Positions 17,195 to 27,018 of a stretch of DNA of 64,000 bases are shown here, in pieces. The DNA is from an uncultured Pseudomonadota bacterium (lineage in GTDB: Bacteria; Myxococcota_A; Bradymonadia; Bradymonadales; Bradymonadaceae), in contig CAJXPB010000001.1 of assembly GCA_913057905.1 (NCBI GenBank), positions 868,001-932,000 on the forward strand, in the 5' to 3' direction. Under the pieces are notes generated by a model. It made no database searches. It saw nothing but the letters and a program-made list of their open reading frames with translations, and was not told the DNA's origin. The translations under genes and the position numbers were made by a program. How positions within the stretch are numbered: the first letter of the stretch is position 1; the number at the start of each line of letters is the position of its first letter.

Positions 17195-19159
17195 ATGTCC
17201 GAAGAGGAACCCTACGCCCCGAAACCCGACTTCTCGTCGAGAGCTCGGATCCAGTCGATGGAGGAATACGAGCGACTTTATGAACGGAGCATCTCGGACC
17301 CGGAGGCATTCTGGGGCGACCAGGCCTCGGCCCTCCACTGGTATCGCCAGCCCGACTCGGTACTCGAGACGGGCGGGCCCGGCGAATTCAGCTGGTTCGA
17401 AGGCGGCAAGATGAATGTGTCGGTCAACTGCGTCGACCGCCACGCCGACGAAACCCCGGAGAAAGCGGCCTTCATCTGGGCCAAGAATGAGCCAGGAGAA
17501 TACGAGACGATCACCTTCCGAGAATTGAAGGAACGCGTGGGGCGAACGGCCAATACCCTCCGCGAGAAGGGGGTCGAAAAGGGCGACCGGGTCTGTATCT
17601 ATCTGCCGATGATGCCGGCCCTCCCGATCACGATGCTCGCCTGCGCCCGGATCGGCGCGATCCACTCGGTCGTCTTCGCCGGCTTCAGCGCCGAGGCGTT
17701 GCGCGACCGCATCCTGGATGCCGGCGCCGAACTCCTGGTCACGGCCAACGAGTCGCTGCGCGGCGAGAAGGAGATTCCCCTCAAGGACATCGCCGACCAG
17801 GCCCTGCAGGGACTCGAGCAGGTCGACGACGTGCTGGTCGCCCGCCGCACCGACACCGAGGTGAACATGGAGACCGGGCGGGACGAATGGCTCGACGAGG
17901 CCGTCGCCCGCCACCGCAGCGTCTGCCCGCCGGAATGGATGTCCAGCGAGGACCCCCTCTTCATCCTCTATACCTCCGGCTCGACCGGCCCGCCGAAGGG
18001 GCTCGTCCACAGCACCGCCGGGTATCTTTTGTACGCCACCTCGACGTTCAAACACGTCTTCGACGCCCGCGAGGACGACGTCTATTTCTGCGCGGCCGAT
18101 ATCGGGTGGATCACCGGTCACAGCTATATCACCTACGGACCCCTCGCCAACGGGGTAACGACCGTCCTCTTTGAGTCGACGCCACTGTATCCCGATGCCT
18201 CCCGGTACTGGCAGGTCATCGAGGATACGAAATCGACCATTCTCTACACCTCGCCGACGGCCCTGCGGGCACTGATGAAGGAGGGGGACGAACCCCTCGA
18301 AGAGTACTCCCGCGGTTCGCTTCGTCTGCTCGGGAGTGTCGGCGAGCCGATCAATCCCGAGGTCTGGCGCTGGTACCACGACAAAGTCGGCGAGGGGCGC
18401 TGCCCCATCGTCGATACGTGGTGGCAGACCGAGACCGGCGGCATCCTGATCAGCCCCCTCCCGGGTGCGACCCCTCTGAAGCCCGGTTCGGCTACCAAAC
18501 CGATGTTCGGCATCGAGCCGGTGCTCGTCGACAGAGATGGCGACGAGATCGAGGGCAACGACGTCTCCGGCCGGCTGTGCATCAAGGGGAGCTGGCCCGG
18601 CCAGGCCCGGACGATCTTCCAGGACCACGGGCGGTTCATCGACACCTACTTCAGCGACTACCCCGGCTACTACTTCACCGGCGACGGCTGTCGACGGGAC
18701 GAAGACGGCTACTACTGGATCACCGGTCGAGTCGACGACGTCATCAACGTATCGGGCCACCGGATCGGCACCGCCGAGATCGAGAGCGCCCTGGTCGCGC
18801 ACGAATCCGTCGCCGAGGCCGCGGTGGTCCCACAACCCCACGAAATCAAGGGTCAGGGGATCTGTGGGTTCGTGGTCATCCAGTCCTCCAGTGACATCGC
18901 CACCGACGAGCTGGTCGGCAGCCTCAAACAGCAGGTGCGCCACCAGATCGGACCGATCGCCACCCCCGACTCGATCAACCTGGTGTCCGGGCTTCCCAAG
19001 ACCCGCTCCGGAAAGATCATGCGGCGCATCCTGCGGAAGATGGCCGCCGGTGAGCTCTCCGAGCTCGGCGATACCTCGACGCTCAAGAACCCCGAGATCG
19101 TCGAAGAGCTGATCGAAGACGTCGACATCGATGCGGACGCCGATGAGGAGAGCCAATGA
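17195..19159 (+). CDS. acs: Acetyl-CoA synthetase (AMP-forming)
   Basis: Activates acetate to acetyl-CoA with ATP (654 aa, full length). ANL-superfamily motifs: P-loop YTSGSTGPPKGLVHS, DTWWQTETGGILISP, YYFTGDGCRRDEDGYYWITG, GRVDDVINVSGHRIGTAEIE, and the C-terminal GLPKTRSGKIMRRILR, whose lysine is the residue acetylated in Acs regulation. ATG 17195 follows GAGGAGG at good spacing. The stop overlaps the next gene by 4 bp (ATGA). The acidic C-terminal tail (EELIEDVDIDADADEE) is longer than usual. Close propionyl-CoA synthetases exist, so the preferred acid is inferred. Confidence 0.95.
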   Translation: MSEEEPYAPKPDFSSRARIQSMEEYERLYERSISDPEAFWGDQASALHWYRQPDSVLETGGPGEFSWFEGGKMNVSVNCVDRHADETPEKAAFIWAKNEPGEYETITFRELKERVGRTANTLREKGVEKGDRVCIYLPMMPALPITMLACARIGAIHSVVFAGFSAEALRDRILDAGAELLVTANESLRGEKEIPLKDIADQALQGLEQVDDVLVARRTDTEVNMETGRDEWLDEAVARHRSVCPPEWMSSEDPLFILYTSGSTGPPKGLVHSTAGYLLYATSTFKHVFDAREDDVYFCAADIGWITGHSYITYGPLANGVTTVLFESTPLYPDASRYWQVIEDTKSTILYTSPTALRALMKEGDEPLEEYSRGSLRLLGSVGEPINPEVWRWYHDKVGEGRCPIVDTWWQTETGGILISPLPGATPLKPGSATKPMFGIEPVLVDRDGDEIEGNDVSGRLCIKGSWPGQARTIFQDHGRFIDTYFSDYPGYYFTGDGCRRDEDGYYWITGRVDDVINVSGHRIGTAEIESALVAHESVAEAAVVPQPHEIKGQGICGFVVIQSSSDIATDELVGSLKQQVRHQIGPIATPDSINLVSGLPKTRSGKIMRRILRKMAAGELSELGDTSTLKNPEIVEELIEDVDIDADADEESQ

Positions 19160-19428
19160 ACCGCGAAGAACAGGAACAACGACGCAAGTATTGGGAGGCC
19201 AACAAGCGCATTTTGGTTGCCCTGCTGAGTATCTGGTTTCTGGTCAGCTACGGCTTCGGAATCATCGGCGCCGACTGGCTGAACCAATTCCAGTTGCCCG
19301 GGACCCAGTTCCCCCTGGGGTTCTGGTTCGCTCAACAGGGCTCCATCTACGTCTTCGTCGTTCTCATCGTGGCGTACGTCTACCTGATGGACCGCCTCGA
19401 CCGTCGATTCGATGTCGACGAGCAATAA
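19156..19428 (+). CDS. DUF4212 small subunit of sodium:solute symporter
   Basis: 90-aa protein with two membrane helices (LVALLSIWFLVSYGFGIIGA and IYVFVVLIVAYVYLM) and the family pattern YWEANKRI, ADWLNQ, FPLGFWFAQQGS. Such proteins are the small partner of symporters of the VC_2705 type, and the large subunit follows 27 bp downstream. It is translationally coupled to acs by a 4-bp overlap. Confidence 0.88.
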   Translation: MNREEQEQRRKYWEANKRILVALLSIWFLVSYGFGIIGADWLNQFQLPGTQFPLGFWFAQQGSIYVFVVLIVAYVYLMDRLDRRFDVDEQ

Positions 19429-19455
19429 CCACGTCGCATGGAAGGGATTTTTGAG

Positions 19456-21264
19456 ATGGATGAGACAGCCTGGACCTTCATCATGGTGGGCCTCAGCTTC
19501 GGGGTCTATATCGGCATCGCCATCTGGTCGCGCGCCGGCTCGACCAGCGACTTCTACGTCGCCGGCGGCGGCGTCCACCCGGTGGCAAACGGAATGGCGA
19601 CCGCCGCCGACTGGATGAGCGCCGCGTCGTTCATCTCGATGGCGGGGATCATCTCGTTTATCGGCTACGATGGGTCAGTCTACCTGATGGGCTGGACCGG
19701 CGGCTACGTCGTGTTGGCGCTGTTGCTTGCGCCCTATCTGCGCAAGTTCGGCAAATACACCGTCCCGGACTTCGTAGGGGACCGCTACTACTCCAAGACG
19801 GCCCGGGTCGTGGCCGTCTGCTGCGCGATCTTCGTCTCCTTTACCTACGTCGCCGGCCAGATGCGCGGCGTCGGCGTCGTCTTTAGCCGATTCCTGGAAG
19901 TCGAGATCGAATACGGAGTCATGATCGGCATGGCGATCGTCTTCTTCTACGCCGTGCTGGGCGGCATGAAGGGCATCACCTACACCCAGGTGGCTCAGTA
20001 CTGCATCCTGATTTTCGCCTTCATGGTGCCGGCGATCTTCATCTCGATCCTGCTGACCAACCAGCCGATCCCCCAGCTCGGCTTCGGACTGAACCTCGGC
20101 GGCGAAATCGGCTCGCAGATCGCAAACGGCGAGTCGGTCTCGCTGCTCGACAAGTTAAACGGACTCCACGAGCAACTCGGTTTTTCGGCGTACACCGACG
20201 GGTCCAAATCGACGATCGACGTCTTCATGATCACGGCGGCCCTGATGTTCGGGACCGCGGGGTTGCCCCACGTCATCGTCCGGTTCTTTACCGTCCCGAA
20301 CGTGCGTGATGCCCGGATCTCGGCGGGCTGGGCCCTCTTCTTCATTGCGATCCTCTACACCGCAGCGCCCGCGATCGGTGCGTTCGCCCGGGCCAACCTC
20401 ATCCACTCGGTCAGCGGCGCCAATTACGAAAAGGTCGAAGGCAAAAAGTCGGTTCCCGGTTGGTTCAAAGACTGGGAGAAGACCGGGTTGCTGGCCTGGG
20501 CCGACAAAAACAACGACGGCAAGATCCAGTACCGAAAGGGAACGGCCTTCGAGGGCAAACCCGAGTTCGTCGGCCGACGTGGGGAATACGGCCAACGGCT
20601 CATCAGCAACGCGCCGACCGCCTCGCGCAACGAGTTGTACGTCGACCGCGACATCATGGTCCTGGCGAACCCCGAGATCGCGGATCTTCCACCCTGGGTG
20701 ATCGCCTTAGTCGCCGCCGGGGCCCTCGCCGCGGCACTTTCGACCGCCGCGGGACTGCTGTTGGTCGTCTCCTCGGCCATCAGCCACGACCTACTCAAGC
20801 GGACCTTCTGGCCAAGTATCACTGAAAAAGGCGAGCTGATCGCCGCGCGCATCGCCGCCGCGGTCGCCATCGTCATCGCAGGCTACTTCGGCATCTATCC
20901 ACCGGGCTTTGTCGCCCAGGTCGTCGCCTTCGCCTTCGGGCTGGCGGCATCGAGCTTCTTCCCCGCCCTCTTTCTGGGGATCTTCACCAAACGCGCAAAC
21001 CGAGAGGGGGTGATTGCCGGAATGGTCACGGGAATCGCCTTCACCGCCGCCTACATCATCTACTTCAAGTTCCTCGGCGGTACGCCCGACGGCTGGTGGT
21101 TCGGCATTTCCCCGGAAGGCATCGGGACTGTCGGCATGGCGCTGAACTTCGTCGTCGCATTCATCGTCTCGCTGTCGACGTCGGAGCCCCCGGAGGACGT
21201 CCAGGAGATGGTCGAAGACATCCGCGTGCCACGCGGAGCAGGCGACGCGACCGCGGACCACTGA
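19456..21264 (+). CDS. Sodium:solute symporter large subunit (acetate permease-like)
   Basis: About 602 aa with 13 membrane segments (TSDFYVAGGGVHPVANGMAT; AASFISMAGIISFIGYDGS; GLPHVIVRFFTVPNVRDAR). An internal hydrophilic loop of roughly 90 residues (NYEKVEGKKSVPGWFKDW, KNNDGKIQYRKG) is characteristic of the subfamily paired with DUF4212. ATG 19456 is chosen because GGAAGGGA lies eight bases upstream; the in-frame ATG 19438 has no ribosome site. The position between acs and a porin gene suggests uptake of acetate or another short-chain acid. It is related to ActP, but the substrate is inferred. Confidence 0.9.
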   Translation: MDETAWTFIMVGLSFGVYIGIAIWSRAGSTSDFYVAGGGVHPVANGMATAADWMSAASFISMAGIISFIGYDGSVYLMGWTGGYVVLALLLAPYLRKFGKYTVPDFVGDRYYSKTARVVAVCCAIFVSFTYVAGQMRGVGVVFSRFLEVEIEYGVMIGMAIVFFYAVLGGMKGITYTQVAQYCILIFAFMVPAIFISILLTNQPIPQLGFGLNLGGEIGSQIANGESVSLLDKLNGLHEQLGFSAYTDGSKSTIDVFMITAALMFGTAGLPHVIVRFFTVPNVRDARISAGWALFFIAILYTAAPAIGAFARANLIHSVSGANYEKVEGKKSVPGWFKDWEKTGLLAWADKNNDGKIQYRKGTAFEGKPEFVGRRGEYGQRLISNAPTASRNELYVDRDIMVLANPEIADLPPWVIALVAAGALAAALSTAAGLLLVVSSAISHDLLKRTFWPSITEKGELIAARIAAAVAIVIAGYFGIYPPGFVAQVVAFAFGLAASSFFPALFLGIFTKRANREGVIAGMVTGIAFTAAYIIYFKFLGGTPDGWWFGISPEGIGTVGMALNFVVAFIVSLSTSEPPEDVQEMVEDIRVPRGAGDATADH

Positions 21265-21288
21265 CTCAACCCCGCAACGGAGACGAGG

Positions 21289-22608
21289 ATGTCAAAACAG
21301 TTGTTCGTATCGGTGTTCGCCCTGGTCGCCATCTCGACCCCTGCCGTGACCCATGCCGCAGAAGAGTCCACCCCGGAGAAACAAGAGTCCGCACCGGAGG
21401 CGGATCCTCCGGATAAGATCCTCATCGACTTCGGTGACGACGGGTTCTTCCGGCTCGTCCTCTGGTCCCAGATCTGGGGCCGGGTCATGGAGAACAACCC
21501 CGGTACGCAGGTCCAGGGACAGCCGGAAGATGTGACGACCGATATCGGGTTGCGCCGCATCCGGATGCTGGCCCTCGGCGAGTACAAACGGATGCAGTTG
21601 ATGACCCACATCGGGATCGACAATCAGACCTTCAACGGAGCCAGAAAACCCCAGGTCTTCGTCCACGGAGCCTGTGCTCAGTACGAAGCCGTCGAAGAGG
21701 CTCTGAAGCTCGGGATGGGGCTTCACTACATCAACGGCCCGTCGCGGATGTCGTCGGCGTCGACGACCTCATTTCTGGCCCTCGACTCGCCGATTTTCAC
21801 CTGGCCGGTCATCGAACTGAGTGACCAGTTCGCCAGACAACTGGGGATCTTCGCTCGCGGTCAGGTCTCGAAGCTCGACTACCGACTGTCGCTGAATCGC
21901 GCCTTTGCCCCGTCGACGAACCCGCAACCCGGCGGGGGCGTCGCCTTCCGCAGCGACGCCAACACCTACAGCGTCTCCAGCTACCTCGCCTGGGCCTTTG
22001 CCGAGAAGGAGTCGGGAACCCTGCCCTATTACACGGGCACGTATCTGGGGAACAAACCCGTCATCAACCTCGGCGCCGGCGTACACTGGCAGCCCGAGGC
22101 CACCGGCCGCCTCGATTCAGATGGCAACCTCGAGACCCACGATGTCCTGACCCTCGCCAGCGACCTGTTTGTCGACCTGCCGGTCGGCAACGGCGCATTC
22201 ACAGGCTACGGCATGTACGGCTACTACGACTTCGGCCCCGATTACGTTCGAAACGTCGGTATCATGAACGTCGGAAGCGGCGGCAATTCCTTCGCCGGAG
22301 GCGGCAATGCCTATCCGATGATCGGTACGGGACATCACGTCTACGCCCAGGCCGGGTACCTCCTGCCCTTCGATCTGGGATCGACCCGACTGCAACCGTA
22401 TGCCGCGACCCATGCGGCAATGCTTGAGGCCCTGAATGAGCCGTCTGTCACCGCCGAGGCCGGGCTGAACTGGTATCTGATCGGACACCGATTCAAGCTC
22501 ACCCTCCACTACCGAAACCGCCCGGTCTTCAACACTGGTACGGACGGTTCCATCAACGTCGGAGAGAGGGCCTCCGAAGCGATCTTGCAGGTCCAGGCCA
22601 AACTGTAA
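21289..22608 (+). CDS. Outer-membrane beta-barrel porin in the acs operon
   Basis: 439 aa. Signal peptide MSKQLFVSVFALVAISTPAVTHA, then a short charged linker, then alternating beta-strand sequence with the aromatic-rich turns of a porin (RLVLWSQIWGRVMENNPGT; FKLTLHYRNRPVF) and a hydrophobic end (SEAILQVQAKL). Ribosome site GGAGACGAGG lies just before ATG 21289. It begins 24 bp after the symporter, so it is probably co-transcribed and forms the outer-membrane entry route for the same substrate. No specific porin family could be named. Confidence 0.8.
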   Translation: MSKQLFVSVFALVAISTPAVTHAAEESTPEKQESAPEADPPDKILIDFGDDGFFRLVLWSQIWGRVMENNPGTQVQGQPEDVTTDIGLRRIRMLALGEYKRMQLMTHIGIDNQTFNGARKPQVFVHGACAQYEAVEEALKLGMGLHYINGPSRMSSASTTSFLALDSPIFTWPVIELSDQFARQLGIFARGQVSKLDYRLSLNRAFAPSTNPQPGGGVAFRSDANTYSVSSYLAWAFAEKESGTLPYYTGTYLGNKPVINLGAGVHWQPEATGRLDSDGNLETHDVLTLASDLFVDLPVGNGAFTGYGMYGYYDFGPDYVRNVGIMNVGSGGNSFAGGGNAYPMIGTGHHVYAQAGYLLPFDLGSTRLQPYAATHAAMLEALNEPSVTAEAGLNWYLIGHRFKLTLHYRNRPVFNTGTDGSINVGERASEAILQVQAKL

Positions 22609-22675
22609 CCCTCTAGTATAACGAAAGTTAACAAACGTCCCGACCTCCTCTACGATACGTCACACGGAGGTACAG

Positions 22676-24240
22676 ATGTCCGTGCCGTCGAACCGACGCG
22701 GACGGAACGATTCATGTGGGCGTAGGGGACTGGAGGGCTCGACCACGAGTGATGAATGGGATGCTTCATGTGACGTACTCGTCGTAGGAACCGGGGCCGC
22801 CGGCCTGACCGGAGCGGTCACCGCCGTGGAGGAAGGGCTCGACACCCTGGTCGTCGAGAAACTCAACCGTTGGGGCGGAACCACCGCCTATTCTGGTGGT
22901 GGGGCCTGGATTCCCGACAATTTCCTGATGGAAAAGCAGGGGGCCAACGACTCGGGCCCTGGCAGGACTCCCTCATCACCCCGCCGGGGATGCCTCCGAT
23001 GGCGATGCAGACCTCCGATGCCGCGCTACTTCCGCTGGTTCGCCGGACGTGGCGCGGATTCAAACGGGCGATGAAGGTAGGCTTCAAGACCATCGGCTGG
23101 CGACTGACCGGACGTTCCCCGCTGGGAATGGGCCGCTCGCTGGTCGCTCAACTGATGCACATCCTCCAGGACAACCGTGACGTGCCCGTCTGGCTGAAGA
23201 CGGAACTGGTCGACTTGATAGTCGACAAGGACCGCGTCGTCGGAGCGGTCGTCGATCGAGACGGCACGTCTCAGCGAATCCGTGCCGAGCACGGCGTGCT
23301 GCTGGGGGCGGGCGGATTCGCCCAGAACGACTCGTTTCGCCGCGAACATCAGCCCGTCGGCGACGACTGGACCTCCGTGGCCCCAGGCGACGAAGGCGAT
23401 GCCATCCAGATTGCCTCGGACATCGGAGCCGAGCTCGCCATGATGGACAAATCGTGGTGGGGCGCCTCGTTCAAATTGGAGGGAGACGTTCAGTTTTCGG
23501 TCTGGGAGCGGTCGATGCCCGGCTGCATTCTGGTCGACCAAGACGGCGTTCGATTCGCCAACGAGTCGACTTCATACGTCGACCTGGGGCGCAAAATCTT
23601 GGAGCACGATGAGAAACACGGCAACGCCGTCCCGAGCTGGCTGATCCTCGATAATAATCACCGCAAACGATATCTCTTTGGGGACATGCCGCCGGGATAC
23701 ACTCCCAGCAAACACGTCGAGAGCGGCGATATCATCAAGGCCACCAGCCTCGATGATCTGGCCGACCAGTGCGGCATGGATGCCGACCAACTGGCCGAGA
23801 CCGTCGATCGCTTCAACGGCTTCGCTCACAACGGCATCGACGAGGATTTTCGCCGCGGCGACGGCATCTACGACCGCTACTACAGCGACCCCAGAGTCCA
23901 GCCGAATCCAAACCTGGCTCCCATCGAAAACGCTCCTTTCTGGGCCATCCGGATGTACCCGGGTGACCTCGGCACGAAGGGAGGGCTCGTCACCGACGAA
24001 CATGCCCGCGTCCTGCGCGAGAACGGTTCGGTCATCGACGGGCTGTACGCCTCTGGAAACACTACCGCCTCGGTGATGGGCCAGACATACCCCGGTCCGG
24101 GCTCGACCATCGGGCCCGCCACGACCTTCTCGTTCGTCGGGATGAATCACGCGGCCCAGCGAGCCCGACGCAAGGAGCGACCTTCGAAGGTTAGCTCGGC
24201 TCAGTCCGAACCCGTCACCGAGACGGCGGGTTCAGAATGA
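22676..24240 (+). pseudogene. KstD-like FAD-binding dehydrogenase, internally deleted and frameshifted
   Basis: The N-terminus reads in frame 2 (from ATG 22676) with an intact FAD site (CDVLVVGTGAAGLTGAV, LNRWGGTTAYSGGGAWIPDN). Homology resumes in frame 1 near 22970 (LITPPGMPPMAMQTSD) and continues to the stop at 24238-24240, including ASGNTTASVMGQTYPGPGST. Compared with 3-ketosteroid delta-1-dehydrogenases and related flavoproteins, roughly 90-100 residues are missing between these parts in addition to the frame change. A simple one-base sequencing error would therefore not explain it. The ribosome site CGGAGG is intact. The 3' end overlaps dodecin by 26 bp. No full-length product is expected. 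Confidence 0.75.
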
Positions 24241-24427
24241 ATGTTACCTTCATCGTGACGTGATATTCGTCGATCCCACTACTATTGCAGGTGACCTTTT
24301 GCTCTTTGACCCAGGCCGATCTGACGTTGTCGATCGTCTCCTCGGCCCGCGAAATTCCCGATTCGATGGCGTGATCGAAGCTCTCTTTTGAGCGCGACGT
24401 GATCTCCATGACCTTTGCGACAGACAT
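24215..24427 (-). CDS. Dodecin family flavin-binding protein
   Basis: 70-aa protein beginning MSVAKVMEITSRSKESFDHA and continuing with TIDNVRSAWVKEQKV and YHVTMKVTFILN, the classic dodecin pattern including the Trp that stacks on flavin. Dodecins form dodecameric shells that store or buffer FMN/riboflavin. ATG 24427 is chosen over upstream codons because the family starts there and GGGGAAG precedes it. It converges with the flavoprotein pseudogene and overlaps its 3' end. Confidence 0.92.
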   Translation of the reverse strand: MSVAKVMEITSRSKESFDHAIESGISRAEETIDNVRSAWVKEQKVTCNSSGIDEYHVTMKVTFILNPPSR

Positions 24428-24622
24428 AGTGCTTCCCCGTGTGAAGGTTCGCTTTGCGTTGATACTGCTTACCCTAAAGAGAAGCGCACTCGTGGACCGT
24501 TCAAACGAACTCGGCAACTGGAACCCAAATGAACGCCCTATGTGGGCGGGCAGGATTCGCCGCGTTGATGCTGCTATGATACCCAATGCTCGAATCAGCT
24601 AACGCTATGGGCGAGAAAGGAA

Positions 24623-25420
24623 ATGGATAGCCCGGTTGTTCAAGCCCTACTCGCGACGTTGTTTACCTGGGGGGTTACAGCCCTGGGAGCCGCGACCGTT
24701 TTTCTGTTTCGCGGGGTCCCACAAAAGGTCCTCGATGCGATGCTGGGATTTGCCGGCGGTGTGATGCTCGCTGCAAGCTACTGGTCGCTTCTCGCCCCGT
24801 CGATCGAGATGGCCGCCGAGTCGTGGCCGGGATGGGAATGGATGCCAGCGGCGATCGGGTTCGTCGCCGGTGGGGCGGCCCTGCTGGGTGTCGATAAGAT
24901 TCTACCCCACTTGCACATCGGCGACCGGCGCCACGACGCCGAGGGGATCGAGACGTCTTGGGAGCGGGCGGTGTTGCTCGTGCTGGCGATCACGCTCCAC
25001 AACATCCCCGAGGGACTCGCCGTCGGTGTCGCGTTTGGGGCCGCCAGCCTGGGCATCGAGGGAGCCACCCAGGGAGCGGCGGTGGCCTTGGCGATCGGAA
25101 TTGGCCTGCAGAATTTCCCCGAAGGCGTTGCCGTGAGCGTGCCCCTGCACCGCGAAGGCGTCTCCAAGGGGAAATCGTTCTGGTATGGTCAACTTTCGGC
25201 CGCGGTCGAGCCGGTCGCCGGGGTCGTCGGCGCGGCCGCCGTCTTGTTCTTCCGGCCGGTCCTGCCCTTCGCGCTGGCCTTCGCCGCCGGCGCGATGGTC
25301 TTCGTCGTCGTCGAAGAGGTCATTCCAGAGGCCCAGTTGAGCGGAAACGCCGACCTGGCGACGGCGAGTCTCGTCGGCGGGTTCACCATCATGATGATTC
25401 TGGACGTCGCCCTGGCCTGA
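24623..25420 (+). CDS. ZIP-family divalent metal transporter (GufA type)
   Basis: 265 aa with eight hydrophobic segments. The signature helices [19 protein letters not shown] and [17 protein letters not shown] contain the paired His, Asn and Glu metal ligands of the ZIP binuclear site. GufA-like ZIPs transport Zn2+ and other divalent ions into the cytosol. ATG 24623 follows GAAAGGAA. It stands alone, with about 195 bp of non-coding DNA upstream. Confidence 0.9.
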   Translation: MDSPVVQALLATLFTWGVTALGAATVFLFRGVPQKVLDAMLGFAGGVMLAASYWSLLAPSIEMAAESWPGWEWMPAAIGFVAGGAALLGVDKILPHLHIGDRRHDAEGIETSWERAVLLVLAITLHNIPEGLAVGVAFGAASLGIEGATQGAAVALAIGIGLQNFPEGVAVSVPLHREGVSKGKSFWYGQLSAAVEPVAGVVGAAAVLFFRPVLPFALAFAAGAMVFVVVEEVIPEAQLSGNADLATASLVGGFTIMMILDVALA

Positions 25421-25446
25421 GAACGCCTCGTGCAGTCTCGGCACGC

Positions 25447-26862
25447 TCACTCCGGGGCCTCTTGAATGTGACCGCGGTACAGCCGAATACGACTGGAGAC
25501 CCCGCGTTTGAACCGACTGTTGACGACCGCGACTTGACCGGACGCATTGGCTGCGATCTTCTCCATCAACATTCCCTGAAGCGATCCGTTGATTCCCAGC
25601 GACTCAGCCGTCGAACCTGGTACTGCCGAGGGTCCGTTGAAACTGGCGCCGCCGTCGACAGTCGCTGTGAAGCCCAAGCCTCGCGGTGGATGCTCCCCGG
25701 TCGGGTAGAGATTCCAGAGCATCAAGAGCGCGTCCCGTGCACCGAGTGCCAGCGACGGGAAATGAGCGCCCTGCGCCGTCGTCTCCGAAGCCTCCGATAA
25801 CCGGCGCGACGAGCCGAATCCCTCTTCGCCTTTGGCCTGCCGGGCGTACCGCACGTGGTATTGCTCGAACATTCCCTCGGGACTCTCACCGTAGACGAGG
25901 TGGAGCGTCCCTTCGTCATCGACAGCGAGTTTCGGTGCATCGGAGTGCCCATCGCTCTCAAGGACGTTGGAAGGCTCACCGAAGGATTCCGCACTGTCAT
26001 CAGAGGTCGCCAAGCGCAGGTCGGCCCCATCGTCTTCGCCGACCGTCCACACCAGGTGAACCGTCTCTGCGTCTTCGACGGCGATGGACGGTGCCCGGGC
26101 CGGCGTCTGGGCGTGGCCGGCGACGTGCAGAGGGTCGCTGAACGTTCGCCCAGCGTTTGTCGAGCGCGCCACATGAAGCGGTCCCTGGTAGCTGGTCCAC
26201 GCTGTGAAGACAGTTCCCTCGGGCCCGACGGCAAGATCGAGGCTGCCATTGTGCCAGATCTCCTCGGTCAGTCGGCCTTTCCCGACACCATTCGTGGTGT
26301 TTGATAGATTTTGCGGCTGACTAAACGACTGGCCGCCGTCGTTCGAGCGGGCAAAGAAGGCCTCACCGCCATGGCTTCCGCCCGAAAAAACGATCTCTTG
26401 CCACAGGATGTAGACATCATTCTCGGGCGGGCCAGTCAGGACCAATCGCGGCAGCCACGAAAACGTCTCGGGACTTCTGGAGACGGCCGTCGGTTCATCG
26501 AAGACCGGCTCGCCATTGCGTCCGAAGGCCTGAAAACGGACGCTCTGCGCCTGGTTGTCGACCCAAGCCACGCCCACCTTTCCGTCGTCGGTGATGTCGA
26601 CGGTCGGATCATCGACGTAGTGAAAGTCCGAATCGTTCATCCGCCACGGCCCTGCCCGCGCCGGACCCTCGGCAACCGTAAGGGGAGCACTCCATTCGAC
26701 GGTCGGCTGACCACGGCTCGCAGACTGGTCCACCGAAGCCGAGCGTGTTGCAGGCGCAGACTCACGGGTGTCGGGCCGGTCGTTGGGGGACTCACACGCC
26801 CAAGAGCTCAGCAACATCAAAAGCCCCGCCGGTACCATCAGTTTGCGACTCGATCGTTTCAT
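25447..26862 (-). CDS. Lipoprotein with sialidase-like Asp-box beta-propeller
   Basis: 471 aa. Lipobox LSSWAC near residue 23, then a Ser/Thr/Arg linker. The body carries repeated Asp-box motifs (S/T-x-D-x-G-x-x-F): SNDGGQSFSQP, STNAGRTFSDP, SDDSAESFGEP and TVDGGASFNGP. These mark six-bladed sialidase-type propellers. Sialidase catalytic residues are not recognisable from sequence alone, so a sugar-hydrolase function should not be assumed; many such proteins only bind. It is divergent from the methyltransferase remnant. Confidence 0.75.
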   Translation of the reverse strand: MKRSSRKLMVPAGLLMLLSSWACESPNDRPDTRESAPATRSASVDQSASRGQPTVEWSAPLTVAEGPARAGPWRMNDSDFHYVDDPTVDITDDGKVGVAWVDNQAQSVRFQAFGRNGEPVFDEPTAVSRSPETFSWLPRLVLTGPPENDVYILWQEIVFSGGSHGGEAFFARSNDGGQSFSQPQNLSNTTNGVGKGRLTEEIWHNGSLDLAVGPEGTVFTAWTSYQGPLHVARSTNAGRTFSDPLHVAGHAQTPARAPSIAVEDAETVHLVWTVGEDDGADLRLATSDDSAESFGEPSNVLESDGHSDAPKLAVDDEGTLHLVYGESPEGMFEQYHVRYARQAKGEEGFGSSRRLSEASETTAQGAHFPSLALGARDALLMLWNLYPTGEHPPRGLGFTATVDGGASFNGPSAVPGSTAESLGINGSLQGMLMEKIAANASGQVAVVNSRFKRGVSSRIRLYRGHIQEAPE

Positions 26863-27018
26863 GACACTACCCGTGAGAACGAGCAGAGTGAATTTGGCCT
26901 GAGACGTGACGTCAGTCTATCAACTCTAGCTGCGAGTTCCCACGATGGCCTAACGATTGACCGTTTCGGAGGCCGCGCGATACAGTTGGGGTCATTCGAC
27001 TGCAGGAGACTGGAAGAC

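Noticed and set aside
17081..19156. Long open frame of 691 codons antisense to acs
   Set aside because: It mirrors acs exactly; codon bias of GC-rich genes leaves the opposite strand open, and its sequence has no recognisable domain.
25447..26862. Sialidase activity for the Asp-box lipoprotein
   Set aside because: Asp boxes only show the propeller fold; the arginine triad and catalytic Tyr/Glu of sialidases were not recognised.
26311..27018. Plus-strand frame running into the methyltransferase remnant
   Set aside because: It is antisense to the Asp-box lipoprotein; only the part after ATG 27019 resembles a methyltransferase.
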